From positions 372,001-436,000 of the forward strand of contig JBFXDS010000003.1 of NCBI GenBank assembly GCA_050180895.1: a DNA stretch of 64,000 nt, given 5' to 3'. Source of the stretch: JBGPEQ01 sp050180895 (GTDB taxonomy: Bacteria; Pseudomonadota; Alphaproteobacteria; Dongiales; Dongiaceae). The notes under the pieces are model-generated. The model ran no database searches. It was given only the letters and a program-made list of their open reading frames with translations, and was not told the origin of the DNA. The position numbers were made by a program, and so were the translations under genes. Shown one piece after another: positions 26,241 through 35,453 of the stretch; within the stretch, counting starts at the first letter, position 1; each line of letters opens with the position of its first letter.

Positions 26241-26603
26241 GATTCGAGTCGCAAGAGGCTTCAGTCGCGCGGTTGTGTAATCTCCCACCATAGGCCTGTA
26301 TCACATCGTGTGTTGCAGGCTTGTCCAAAATGCATGACTCAGCCATGCTTTGGCTCCGGCTCATTGCGTTCGAAGGTGGACCCCTGCTGTACTTCAAAAA
26401 ATGAAATGCAGAATAGTAATTATGTTATGCCCAGAATGATAGCGTAATGAATGGGGATTTTCTGCGCTATATCTTGACAAATTGGTGCGGTGACCTGCAA
26501 GTTGACCTCCAGTTGATCTCACGCTGTCACGCGCCCCTGTAGCGTCTGCGCCTAATGAGGCGAGCTTCAAGAAGCGTCCGATCGGGCGGTTCGGGAGGGT
26601 TCC
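26241..26603. other. Intergenic region before the Ldh2-type dehydrogenase gene
   Basis: 363 bases without a gene. The middle (about 26395-26480) is AT-rich and contains TTGACA at 26474-26479, a possible -35 element, but no good -10 at the expected distance. A strong ribosome-binding sequence GGGAGGG lies at 26593-26599, just before the non-standard start of the next gene. Confidence 0.45.
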
Positions 26604-27656
26604 ATAGCAGATCGGTACGAATACTCTGCCTTATTAGACTTTGGGACTTCGTTGGGTCGCAAGGCGGGACTACCGCAGGATCGAGCCAGGACTCAGGCAG
26701 AGATCCTCATCGAAGCGGATCTGATGGGGCATACTACCCACGGCCTCAGCCTGCTACCGAACTACCTCAAGGAATTGGAGTCTGGCACCTCCAATGCGAG
26801 CGGCGAACCAAGCGTGCTCTCTGATCGAGGTGCTACGGTGCTATGGGATGGCAACAGCGTTCCCGGGACATGTCTTGTTGCTTCCGCGGTCGCAGAGGCC
26901 CTTCCTCGCACTGCAAAGCATGGTGTCGTCACGTATGTGATCAAACGTAGCGGCCATATCGGCGCATTGATCTCGTATCTTCAGCGCGCGACCGAGCGTG
27001 GGCGCATCATGATACTGATGACGACAAACCCGCTCGCGAGATCCGTCGTACCTGCTGGCGGCATCGATCCTGTGCTCGCTCCCAACCCGGTTGCATTCGG
27101 ATGCCCGACGGAAGGAGATCCCATACTGGTCGACATCAGCACGTCTGCTGTGGCGAATGGATGGGTCAGACGTTGGGCGTCCGAGGGGAGGCAGCTTCCG
27201 GCAGATTGGGTTCAGGATTCAAGAGGCAACCTCACGCGAGACCCAGGGGCACTGTTCGGTTCTCCGCCTGGCGCGTTGTTGCCGCTTGGCGGTATCGAAC
27301 TTGGGCACAAGGGTTTCGCGCTGGGTTTGATGGTTGAAATACTGACCGGCGGGCTTTCTGGCGTCGGCCATACCGGAGCGCCAACCGACGCTGGCAATCT
27401 TGTGTTTATGCAGCTCATCGACCCACGCGCATTTGGTGGACTTCCGCTGCTCAAGCGCGATACGAGCATCCTTGCGGACGCTTGCCGGACAAGCAGACCG
27501 CGATCGGAAGGGACCGCGGTGCGGATGCCGGGTGACAGAGCACTAGCGCTACGACGCGCCCAGCTTTCGACCGGCGTGGAGCTCCATCAAACGACCATGC
27601 CAAATCTCCGGCCATGGGCTGATAAGCTTGGCGTCGCGCCTCCGCAGACCAAATGA
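26604..27656 (+). CDS. Malate/L-lactate/ureidoglycolate dehydrogenase family (Ldh2) oxidoreductase
   Basis: NAD(P)-dependent 2-hydroxyacid dehydrogenase of the non-Rossmann Ldh2/malate family. Key stretches are EADLMGHTTHGLSLLPNYL, VVTYVIKRSGHIGALISYL (catalytic His) and LGHKGFALGLMVEIL. The family's N-terminal helix is encoded from 26604 (ADRYEYSALLDFGTSLG), which gives 350 residues, the usual length. That start codon is ATA, placed 4 bases after a strong GGGAGGG site. The only normal in-frame start, TTG 26652, would delete conserved sequence. So the gene either uses a rare start or has a start-codon mutation. Confidence 0.78.
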   Translation: MADRYEYSALLDFGTSLGRKAGLPQDRARTQAEILIEADLMGHTTHGLSLLPNYLKELESGTSNASGEPSVLSDRGATVLWDGNSVPGTCLVASAVAEALPRTAKHGVVTYVIKRSGHIGALISYLQRATERGRIMILMTTNPLARSVVPAGGIDPVLAPNPVAFGCPTEGDPILVDISTSAVANGWVRRWASEGRQLPADWVQDSRGNLTRDPGALFGSPPGALLPLGGIELGHKGFALGLMVEILTGGLSGVGHTGAPTDAGNLVFMQLIDPRAFGGLPLLKRDTSILADACRTSRPRSEGTAVRMPGDRALALRRAQLSTGVELHQTTMPNLRPWADKLGVAPPQTK

Positions 27657-27789
27657 GAAGCCGCTAAATCTGTTAGCAGCAGTGCTAGTTGACTAAGTTC
27701 AGAGCGCTTAGCTCGGCGAGCCGTGCCGCTGAACTTACAGTCAGCGGTAGAGTGTATGAAACCGAAGCTGTTTCGGGGGAGATGGTGAA

Positions 27790-28254
27790 TTGCGTCGACT
27801 CAACCAAATCCACGGACTCAAGAGTTTCTACGTCGGACTGATTTACGTTTTCATTGGCTCCGTAGCATTCTTCTGGTCTCAGGAGTATGAGATCGGTAGT
27901 GCGACCCGTATGGGGCCCGGCTACTTTCCAGCCCTACTGGGCATCGTTCTCGTGGGGCTCGGCACGTTATCGATCATCAATGGTTATAGGGCGACAACGC
28001 CCGATCCAATACCGAAGTACAAACTTGAACCACTCTTCCTCATACTAGCTAGCATCATTAGTTTCGCGCTGTTGATCGAAAAGACAGGCCTCGTCGTCGC
28101 CATCTTTGTATCGGTATTTCTTGTCTGCTTCAGACGCGCGCTGACGAACCCCATTGAGGTATTTCTAACGTTCGCTGCGTTGGCGGTGTTCTCGGGACTC
28201 GTATTTGTTTACCTCTTCGGCATGGCTATTCCGCTGTTTTGGTGGAGCAACTAG
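27790..28254 (+). CDS. tctB: Tripartite tricarboxylate transporter small membrane subunit, TctB family
   Basis: 154 residues with four hydrophobic helices (first: FYVGLIYVFIGSVAFFW; last: FSGLVFVYLFGMAIPLFWW), and the typical GSATRMGPGYFPALLG motif after helix 1. The start is TTG 27790, eight bases after a GGGGGA site; no ATG or GTG fits the frame. It pairs with the TctA gene 26 bp downstream. Together with the TctC-like binding protein at 30698 it would import carboxylates such as tartrate (inference). Confidence 0.87.
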   Translation: MRRLNQIHGLKSFYVGLIYVFIGSVAFFWSQEYEIGSATRMGPGYFPALLGIVLVGLGTLSIINGYRATTPDPIPKYKLEPLFLILASIISFALLIEKTGLVVAIFVSVFLVCFRRALTNPIEVFLTFAALAVFSGLVFVYLFGMAIPLFWWSN

Positions 28255-28280
28255 GAGCACAGACGGATCGGTGAATAGTC

Positions 28281-29801
28281 ATGATGGAAGCTCTCAACAA
28301 CCTGATGTACGGGTTCGGAATTGCGCTGACGCCATCAAACTTCCTGTATTGTCTGTTAGGCGCTGTGCTTGGCACCGTGGTGGGTATTCTCCCCGGCATC
28401 GGCCCTGTCACTGCGGTTGCGATTCTGCTTCCGCTTACGTTTGTAATGGATCCTATCGGCGCGCTCATAATGCTGGCCGGCATCTACTATGGCGCCAAGC
28501 ATGCTGGCGCAACAACGTCGATCATGCTCAATATGCCAGGTGAGCCAGACGCAATCGTAATCTGCTTCGATGGTCATCCTATGGCTAGGCAGGGCAGAGC
28601 CGGACCGGCGCTTTGCATGGCGGCGCTGTCGTCTTTCTTCGCTGGATGTATCTGTATTCTCGTCATAACTTTCTTCTCTCCCCCACTTGCCCAAGCTGCT
28701 CTTTCATTTCAGGCGCCGGAATACACCGCTACAGCGCTTCTGGCGTTGGTTGGCGCCTCCGTGCTGTCGAGAAAATCAATCGTGAATACGCTTGGCATGG
28801 CCACGTTGGGTCTCATGATCGGAACTGTTGGAATGGACATCAGTTCGGGGGTCGTGCGCTTCACCTTTGGCGAAGAACGGCTTGTCGAGGGCATCACCTT
28901 TATACCCATTGCGATGGGCCTCTTTGCATTCGTAGACATTTGCTACACGCTTGGCTCTTCTCAGCAGCGCATCGAAATTAGAACCAAATTGAGAGATCTC
29001 GTACCCAGATGGTCGGACTTCAAGGCATGTATCAACCCAATTGTCAGAGGCACTGCCTTGGGAGGGGTGCTCGGCATTCTTCCTGGCACCGGACCATTGC
29101 TCGCTTCTTTTGGCTCTTATTCAATCGAGAAGAAATTGGCGAAAGATCCGTCGCGATTTGGAAACGGAGCGATTGAGGGCGTCGCAGCTCCCGAGGCTGC
29201 CGCCAATGCTGCGGCCTTCACCCACTTCATCCCGATGCTGTCGCTGGGAATTCCCGCTGGGGCTACCATGGCGCTGCTGCTAGGAGCCATGCTGATTCAG
29301 GGCATCCCGCCAGGGCCGCAAGTGATGACTAACCACGCGGATCTCTTCTGGGGTTTGGTGGCCAGTATGTGGATCGGCAATCTCATGCTGCTCATCCTAA
29401 ACCTGCCGCTCGTGGGCATTTGGATCAAGATGTTGGAGACCCCTTACCGCTTCATTTATCCGTTGATCGTCGTGTTCTGCTTGATCGGCATCTACTCCGA
29501 GAGACATCAGACATTTGATGTGCTGATTTGCGCGGGCGTTGTTTTGGTCGGCTTCGTGATGGAGAAACTGGACTGCTCGCCCGGCCCACTCGTGCTGGGT
29601 GTGATTCTTGGCCCAATCCTCGAGGATAATCTCAGACGATCGATGCAGATCTCTCGGGGAGATCCAACGATCTTCCTGACGCGGCCAATTAGCCTCGGCA
29701 TTACAATCTTGATAATAGCCCTGTTAGCAGCATTCACGCTGCCAGTTCTCCGCCGTACATCGAAGGTTATCAAAAAGGCCGAGGCTCAGTACATGGAGTA
29801 A
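28281..29801 (+). CDS. tctA: Tripartite tricarboxylate transporter large membrane subunit, TctA family
   Basis: 506 residues with about 11-12 hydrophobic helices. Signature stretches of TctA are GTVVGILPGIGPVTAVAILL, YYGAKHAGATTSIMLNMPGE and the second repeat GGVLGILPGTGPLLASFGSY. ATG 28281 follows tctB directly. The pair acts as a secondary symporter driven by ion gradient once a periplasmic TctC delivers substrate. Confidence 0.92.
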   Translation: MMEALNNLMYGFGIALTPSNFLYCLLGAVLGTVVGILPGIGPVTAVAILLPLTFVMDPIGALIMLAGIYYGAKHAGATTSIMLNMPGEPDAIVICFDGHPMARQGRAGPALCMAALSSFFAGCICILVITFFSPPLAQAALSFQAPEYTATALLALVGASVLSRKSIVNTLGMATLGLMIGTVGMDISSGVVRFTFGEERLVEGITFIPIAMGLFAFVDICYTLGSSQQRIEIRTKLRDLVPRWSDFKACINPIVRGTALGGVLGILPGTGPLLASFGSYSIEKKLAKDPSRFGNGAIEGVAAPEAAANAAAFTHFIPMLSLGIPAGATMALLLGAMLIQGIPPGPQVMTNHADLFWGLVASMWIGNLMLLILNLPLVGIWIKMLETPYRFIYPLIVVFCLIGIYSERHQTFDVLICAGVVLVGFVMEKLDCSPGPLVLGVILGPILEDNLRRSMQISRGDPTIFLTRPISLGITILIIALLAAFTLPVLRRTSKVIKKAEAQYME

Positions 29802-29889
29802 GCTAGACTGAGCATGGGTCCTGAGACACCACCAAAACAGCGTACTGGCTACCGGATCTGCTGCGCCGAAGACAGAACCTGGGATCAGT

Positions 29890-30600
29890 TTACCAGGGCA
29901 GTTCGCGCAAATCGTTGTAGTTCCGCCCGGACACCTTTCCTCGGGAGTCTGTTGCAAGCTTGATCACGATCGCGGCGCCCTCCTCAGGTGTGTGCTTTCC
30001 ACGGAAATTGTTGAAATCTGTTGCAACGTGGCTTGGCGCCGCCCCGAAGACTTCGATCGGGATGTCTGCGAGCTCGCGGGCGTAGTGCGCTGTCAATGCG
30101 TTAAGTGCTGTCTTGGAACTGGCATACAACATCGATGTTTGCCCGGCCCAAGCTTCTTCATCACCAATCGAGCCACGCAAGCTGGTTACATTGACGATGC
30201 AACCGGCTCGCGAGCGTCGAAGGAGCGGCAGAAAAGCATTTGTGACACGGACAACGCCAAAGACGTTCGTGTCATACACGCTTTGAAAATCGTCGATAGT
30301 CTCCTCGCTCGGCTTGCGCTTGATGGCATTCACGCCGGCGTTGTTGACGAGTACGTCTAGCCTCGCATGCAGCTTGTCTATCATTTCGACCGCCGCCGAG
30401 ATTGACGACTGGTCAGTCACATCAATGCGAATAGCCTTGACATCGCCATCGTTCGCGAGCTCGGCAGCGGCGGCATTGCCACGGGCGAGATCTCGCGCGC
30501 CTAGGAATACTGACTGCCCAGCACGGGCCAGACCGCGGGCGACTTCCTTGCCGATTCCTTTGTTTGCACCCGTTACAAGCGCGATACGCTGGGCAGTCAT
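29890..30600 (-). CDS. Short-chain dehydrogenase/reductase (SDR)
   Basis: 236 residues of a classical SDR. The nucleotide-binding motif is VTGANKGIGKEV, the structural motif VNNAGVN, a serine in NVTSLRG and the catalytic pair YASSK. The arrangement resembles plant-type and carbonyl-reductase SDRs. It lies 97 bp downstream of the TctC-like gene on the same strand and may share its transcript. The substrate is unknown. Confidence 0.87.
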   Translation of the reverse strand: MTAQRIALVTGANKGIGKEVARGLARAGQSVFLGARDLARGNAAAAELANDGDVKAIRIDVTDQSSISAAVEMIDKLHARLDVLVNNAGVNAIKRKPSEETIDDFQSVYDTNVFGVVRVTNAFLPLLRRSRAGCIVNVTSLRGSIGDEEAWAGQTSMLYASSKTALNALTAHYARELADIPIEVFGAAPSHVATDFNNFRGKHTPEEGAAIVIKLATDSRGKVSGRNYNDLRELPW

Positions 30601-30697
30601 CTAGTCACCACCTTCAAGTCGACCCGAGAGGGCGGCCGTCGCCCACTCCCCTCGTAGAGATTTGCTTCATGCGCGCAAAACGCCCGCCGCAGACAAC

Positions 30698-31699
30698 CTA
30701 TTGGACAGCAGCCGCAGCCATGCCCTCCTTGTTCTCCTTGGTCCATGTGTCCCATCGGGTGACCTCGGATTTGACGAGCTCAGCAAAGTCATCCTGGCCG
30801 GTGCCCGGGATGATGAATTGGCTAGTCAGTTTCTCCTTTACATCTTCTGCTTGCAGAACCTCATCCACATCGTGTCGGATCTTGGTCACGATATCCTCGG
30901 GTGTACCCGCGGGTACTGAGAGCCCATACCGGTTGCTGCCTGGGCCATTGTAGCCCTCAAGGCCTGTCGCCTCTTCGAACGTTGGGACGACAGCAAGCAA
31001 TGGCAGATCGGACTTCTGACTAATAGCCAATACCTTCAGTGCGCCGCTCTCCACATGCTGCATTGCGCTGGAGCATGGAACAATTGTGACATGCGCTTCC
31101 GAAGCGAGAATGGCGATCATGCCCTTGGACGATCCCGTATAGCGAAGAAACTCCATCATTGGGGTTTTCGTCAGCAGAAAGAGTCGCGTGAAGGCCACCT
31201 CTCCAACACCGCCAGTCCCATAGACGGCCGCATTCAGCTTTTTCGGCTCGGCCTTCGCCATGGCAAGTAGCTCAGCCACGGAACCTACCGGTAAGGAAGC
31301 ACCGACGACAAGGCAGTTTGGCGCCGACCCGATCAATGCAGCCGGAACGAAGCTGCTGATTCGATCGTAAGTGATATCAACGTCCTCCGGAGGCGTAGCC
31401 ATTAGATCGCTCGTCATGACCAGCATGGTGTAGCCATCGGGCTTCGCGTGCGCTACGTGGGCTGCGGCGATCCGATGATTGGCCCCGACGCGATTCATGA
31501 CAACGGCTGGTTGGCCCCATTTTTCAGAGAGTTTCTGAGCCACGATGCGCGCTAGCAAGTCTCCCGTACCGCCCGGAGGAGCACCTGAGTTTATCTCCAC
31601 TCCGCGTTCGGGAAAATCGGCGGCGTTTGCAACTGTGCCCATGCACAACAATGGTAAGCACGCCGCGCAAGTGAGCAGATACTTGGATAGATTCAGCAT
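30698..31699 (-). CDS. tctC: Tripartite tricarboxylate transporter binding protein, TctC/Bug family
   Basis: 333 residues with a signal peptide ending at residue ~26 (VANAAD). The mature part has Bug features: INSGAPPGGTGDLLARIVAQ near the start and DGYTMLVMTSD after it. The start ATG 31699 has a very strong GGAGGAG site. It is encoded opposite to tctBA, but the three subunits needed for a Tct importer are within 4 kb. Confidence 0.88.
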   Translation of the reverse strand: MLNLSKYLLTCAACLPLLCMGTVANAADFPERGVEINSGAPPGGTGDLLARIVAQKLSEKWGQPAVVMNRVGANHRIAAAHVAHAKPDGYTMLVMTSDLMATPPEDVDITYDRISSFVPAALIGSAPNCLVVGASLPVGSVAELLAMAKAEPKKLNAAVYGTGGVGEVAFTRLFLLTKTPMMEFLRYTGSSKGMIAILASEAHVTIVPCSSAMQHVESGALKVLAISQKSDLPLLAVVPTFEEATGLEGYNGPGSNRYGLSVPAGTPEDIVTKIRHDVDEVLQAEDVKEKLTSQFIIPGTGQDDFAELVKSEVTRWDTWTKENKEGMAAAAVQ

Positions 31700-31971
31700 G
31701 TCTCCTCCTCCCTTCCGATCTTTGATGATTTATGAGCCACATTCTCGCGCATCTTAGTGCCTACATTAGCCGGAGCCGCAAAATCCAATGCGAAAATATG
31801 ATTACCATATGTCAAATTGGCACGATGTAACGCTCGGATTTTCTTGACAAAAATCGACCAAAGCCGATCATCGTTAGTATCGGCTGCTCTAATCAGTTTC
31901 TCGCGGAACAAGTGATCTCGGTTGCGCAGTTCAGTGCCGGCCTGAACGGTCAGTCATAAAGGACACGTGCC

Positions 31972-32862
31972 ATGGAGAACAGAGTACAGGCGCCATCCGG
32001 ACATGCCGATCCGACGCGACCGGTGCCATCAGTACTTAGCCAGCAAGAGTTGGAGGTATTCGATCGGGACGGATTTGTGATGCCGCAGTTTCGCTTGTCT
32101 TCCGACGAAATAGGCCGGTTGCGTGGCCTGATCCTACGGCTCGTTGCTGAGAACCCTCAGTTCGAAGACTTTCTCATGCCTGGCCCTCATGTCCCCGGAA
32201 GCGGCGGTCTGAATTTGAAGAGCTTTCCAGGTTGGATGGAGTTCGCAGCTCATCCCAGAATCCTAGACATGATCGAGCAGATTGCTGGTCCCGACATTAT
32301 CCTCAGGGGAACGGCGGCCTTCTACAAACGCGCGGGGAAGGGGCCGGCGACCGCATGGCATCGCGATGCCACGGGCCAGGCGATAACACCGCTTATGGGA
32401 ACCCATGTCTGGATCGCTGCCTCAGATACCTATGTCGAGAATGCCTGTCTTCGGCTCATCCCCGGATCGCACAAGGGCCGGACAGTCGGAAGGCATTCTC
32501 TGTATGGGTTCGACGGTCGACACGCGGACGGGTCGGTGGGCAACGCGGTCCTCGCCGAGGATGAGTATGACGAGAAGCAGGCGGTCAGCGTAGAACTGGA
32601 AGCCGGACAGATGATCATATTCGATCTGTTCACGGCGCACGCTTCCTGGCCCAATTCTGGCACACGGGAACGCGCAAGCTATGCGCTCCGCTACATACCG
32701 GCGACAAGTTTCTATGATCATGACGCCGCCGCAGCGAAGGGACGCACTGACACGAACTACGGACACCACATGCGGCCGCTGATCCTGGTCCGCGGTACGA
32801 ATCGGGCAGGCAACGATCTGCGTCGCGGTCATCCAGAGTATGAAGGCGGGGGGCACTCCTAA
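31972..32862 (+). CDS. Phytanoyl-CoA dioxygenase (PhyH)-family oxygenase
   Basis: 296 residues. Fe(II) ligands are visible as His-x-Asp in TAWHRDATGQ and a distal His in LFTAHASWPNSG, followed by an Arg in SYALRYIPATS for 2-oxoglutarate. The gene opens a plus-strand block with a decarboxylase-like protein (overlapping it) and a 3-hydroxyisobutyrate-dehydrogenase relative. It is only distantly similar to the other PhyH protein at 2906-3730. The substrate is unknown; hydroxylation of a carboxylate taken up by the Tct system is plausible. Confidence 0.85.
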   Translation: MENRVQAPSGHADPTRPVPSVLSQQELEVFDRDGFVMPQFRLSSDEIGRLRGLILRLVAENPQFEDFLMPGPHVPGSGGLNLKSFPGWMEFAAHPRILDMIEQIAGPDIILRGTAAFYKRAGKGPATAWHRDATGQAITPLMGTHVWIAASDTYVENACLRLIPGSHKGRTVGRHSLYGFDGRHADGSVGNAVLAEDEYDEKQAVSVELEAGQMIIFDLFTAHASWPNSGTRERASYALRYIPATSFYDHDAAAAKGRTDTNYGHHMRPLILVRGTNRAGNDLRRGHPEYEGGGHS

Positions 32863-33934
32863 GTCTGGCTATCGTCGATGGAAGACGTTGAGTGAAGCTG
32901 CCTATTTCCTTCGTGGCAGTGATCCCGACAAGTGGGGAAGTCTTGTATCATCAATCGACTGGGATGACGGCATCCCTGCTGTCTCGGACTCAAAAATGAT
33001 TGTGCTTGGCGGCGACTACGAACACACCCTGGGAATGGGACTGACAGAGCAGGATGTACGCGCGGGTATTATCTACCGGCCGCACGCTAATGCGGCAGAA
33101 TTCTTGAATGTGGTGCTGAACAAAAGTGATTTTGAGATCAGTGAATGTTCACTTGCCAATTATTTACTGTATCGAGGGAATGACGACGACTGGTTGACGG
33201 CTATACCCGTATTTCCCATCAGAGCGTTTCGCCATGGCGATGTGGTGGTGCGCAAAGACAGCAAGCTGCGTGAGTTTCGGGAACTAGCGGGACGCAAGGT
33301 CGGCATACGTGACTATTCGCAGACCCTCGCGGTCTGGATGCGTGGGATTTTGAAAGACGAGTATCAATTGGACTGGCGCGATGTCCACTGGGTCTCAGTG
33401 CAAGACCAACGCTTCTCGGCACCGCAAGGTGTGAAACTCACCACAACGCATGTCGATCTTGAGGAATTGCTCATCATTGGCGAGATCGACGCGGTGATAA
33501 TGGGTCCTCTAAGGGACTCATCAAGACCACCGGCGGAAAGGCGCTTGCGACCTCTCCTCGATAATCCACGCGAGGCGGAGATCCGCTATTTTGGGCGCAC
33601 TGGTGTGTTTCCGATACGGCATACTATCGTGCTCCGGAAGGAAGTGCTCACGCGTGAGCCGGGTGCGGCGCGAGCGGTATTCGATTCCTATGTAGCGGCG
33701 AAGAAAACCGCGCTGCGGCGCCGGCTTGGCGCCACGCTCGTGCCATGGGGTGAGCAGGCGTGGAGTGAGGCCTTGGCCGTGTTCGGCAGCGACAGCCATC
33801 CCTACGGATTGACGGACGGCAATAGGAAGCAAGTGAGTTTGCTTGTCGGGTATCTGTTGGATCAAGGATTCATCCGGCATGGGCTCAATGTCGATGAGCT
33901 GTTCGTTCCAGGCAGCGTCGATTGGCGCGAATAA
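32840..33934 (+). CDS. 4,5-dihydroxyphthalate decarboxylase-like / NMT1-type binding-fold protein
   Basis: 364 residues. From about residue 53 the sequence follows 4,5-dihydroxyphthalate decarboxylase-like proteins: IVLGGDYEHTLGM, FEISECSLANYLLYRG, IPVFPIRAFRHGDVVV, GRKVGIRDYSQTLAVWMRGI. These have a periplasmic-binding-protein fold but no signal peptide here, so it is cytosolic. ATG 32840 overlaps the PhyH gene by 23 bp; the ~53-residue leader is not part of the family, so a later start (for example ATG 32996) is possible though it lacks a ribosome-binding site. True decarboxylase activity is not certain. Confidence 0.72.
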   Translation: MKAGGTPKSGYRRWKTLSEAAYFLRGSDPDKWGSLVSSIDWDDGIPAVSDSKMIVLGGDYEHTLGMGLTEQDVRAGIIYRPHANAAEFLNVVLNKSDFEISECSLANYLLYRGNDDDWLTAIPVFPIRAFRHGDVVVRKDSKLREFRELAGRKVGIRDYSQTLAVWMRGILKDEYQLDWRDVHWVSVQDQRFSAPQGVKLTTTHVDLEELLIIGEIDAVIMGPLRDSSRPPAERRLRPLLDNPREAEIRYFGRTGVFPIRHTIVLRKEVLTREPGAARAVFDSYVAAKKTALRRRLGATLVPWGEQAWSEALAVFGSDSHPYGLTDGNRKQVSLLVGYLLDQGFIRHGLNVDELFVPGSVDWRE

Positions 33935-33972
33935 GCGGTCTCTAAGCGAATTTCAAGAAAGGAAGACATCTA

Positions 33973-34869
33973 ATGGCTGAGCGCAAGCAGGTCGGGTTCA
34001 TTGGCATCGGGCTCATGGGTCACGGTATTGGCAAGAACATCCTCGAAAAGGGGCATGCCTTGACTGTGCTCGGGCACCGAAATCGAGGACCAGTCGACGA
34101 CCTGCTGCGCCGTGGTGCGAAGGAGGTCAAGACTGCAGCGGAGCTGGCACGCAGCACTGATATAATCTTCATATGTGTAACTGGTTCACCCCAAGTCGAG
34201 GAGGTCGTTTTTGGCAAGGACGGGCTACTTGAGGGCGTCACAGCCCGCAGCATTGTAGCCGACTGCTCGACCGCTGAGCCCGATTCGACTGTTCGGATCG
34301 CCGCGGCGATTGCTGAGCGCGGTGGTCGTTTTCTTGACCTGCCCTTAGTGCGAACGCCGAAAGAGGCAGAGGAAGGTCGGTTGGTGGTGATTGCTGGAGC
34401 TGATCCGGCGACGCTTGACGAGGTTCGTCCTGTGCTTTCAGCCTTTGCCGAAACGGTCTTCCATGCTGGTGACGTTGGTTCTGGTCATCGACTAAAGCTG
34501 ATACACCAATATCTGGTGATGGCCGTAGCGGCTTCAGTCGCGGAGGGCATAACCACAGCGATTAAGACCAAGGTCAACCTGAAAGCGCTCAGCGAGATAG
34601 TAATGTCTGGTGGCGCCGACAGCGTGATGTTTAGGCGCTTCAGCAAATACTTTCTGGATGGTGATGACAGTCTGGCCAAATTCGCGATCCGAAATGCTGC
34701 CAAGGATCTGCGCTACTACACGCATATGACTGAGACAGTGCCGGCTGCGAGCTTCGTTGCCGAGTCCGTGCACCAACTCTTGCAGTTCGCTATAGTCCAT
34801 GGCCATGGAGACAAGTATCTGCCGCACTTGGTCGATGCGCTAAGTGATCTTAATCGCGCCCACGACTAG
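33973..34869 (+). CDS. NAD(P)-dependent beta-hydroxyacid dehydrogenase (3-hydroxyisobutyrate/tartronate-semialdehyde reductase family)
   Basis: 298 residues. The Rossmann motif VGFIGIGLMGHGIGKNIL opens the protein. The substrate-binding stretch is FLDLPLVRTPKEAEEGRLVV, which departs from the canonical DAPVSGG. The catalytic Lys is in GSGHRLKLIHQYL. Start ATG 33973 has AGAAAGGAAG upstream. The family interconverts hydroxy-acids and semialdehydes, which fits a sugar-acid or tartrate-type island. Confidence 0.85.
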   Translation: MAERKQVGFIGIGLMGHGIGKNILEKGHALTVLGHRNRGPVDDLLRRGAKEVKTAAELARSTDIIFICVTGSPQVEEVVFGKDGLLEGVTARSIVADCSTAEPDSTVRIAAAIAERGGRFLDLPLVRTPKEAEEGRLVVIAGADPATLDEVRPVLSAFAETVFHAGDVGSGHRLKLIHQYLVMAVAASVAEGITTAIKTKVNLKALSEIVMSGGADSVMFRRFSKYFLDGDDSLAKFAIRNAAKDLRYYTHMTETVPAASFVAESVHQLLQFAIVHGHGDKYLPHLVDALSDLNRAHD

Positions 34870-34905
34870 TAGGATCATGCCCCCAGTCCAATAAGCGGAC
34901 GCCTG

Positions 34906-35244
34906 GAGCCGGCCGTGTTGGCGACCCGCAAGCTACCGGCGCGACTGTCACGCGATTGTCGGGCCACTCTCAGTCCGGAAGACCGTCTCTACAGCACCGC
35001 CGAGCTGATCGCCGCCGCGACCGGCCATGACGCCCTCCTCGTCTCCCCGACGGAGCGGATGAGCGCCGAGGTCTTCGTCGCGCTGCTCGGTGCGGTCCGC
35101 GCGGTCGCCACCTTCTCCGTCGGCTTCGAGCATATCGACCTGGCGGCCGCCAGGTCCGCGGCATCGTCGTGACCAACACGCCCGAGATGCTGACCGACGC
35201 CACCGCCGACATCGCCATGCTGCTCATCCTGGGCGCCGCGCGGC
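34906..35244 (+). pseudogene. D-2-hydroxyacid dehydrogenase remnant (frameshifted and truncated)
   Basis: The N-terminal third of a glyoxylate/D-2-hydroxyacid dehydrogenase: ALLVSPTERMSAEVFVALLG, ATFSVGFEHIDLAAARS in one frame, then after a lost base near 35158 GIVVTNTPEMLTDATADIAM and LLILGAARRA in another. It is then replaced by IS481 sequence, so the NAD-binding core and catalytic residues are missing. It is GC-rich compared with the genes to its left, which suggests a separate origin. Confidence 0.82.
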
Positions 35245-35451
35245 GCGCACCCTCAAGGAGGCGACCATCCGGCGCTTCTACTACTAAACCCACGATCAGC
35301 TACGCCGCCATCTCGCCGACTTCGTCACGGCTTATAACTTCGCCCGACGGCTCGACACGCAAAGGCTTCACCCCCTACGAATATATCTGCAAAACCTGAT
35401 CGATAGAGCCGCAACGCTTCAAACTCAACTCGCATCATCAAATGCCGGGGC
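35245..35451 (+). pseudogene. IS481-family transposase remnant (C-terminal end)
   Basis: A short decayed 3' end of an IS481-type transposase: KEATIRRFYY, an in-frame stop, THDQLRRHLADFVTAYNFAR and, in the next frame, TPYEYICKT then HHQMPGL. The TPYEYICK and HQMPGL endings are characteristic of the family. It is directly followed by the TA target of the IS630 element, so IS630 appears to have landed at its end. Confidence 0.8.
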
Positions 35452-35453
35452 TA

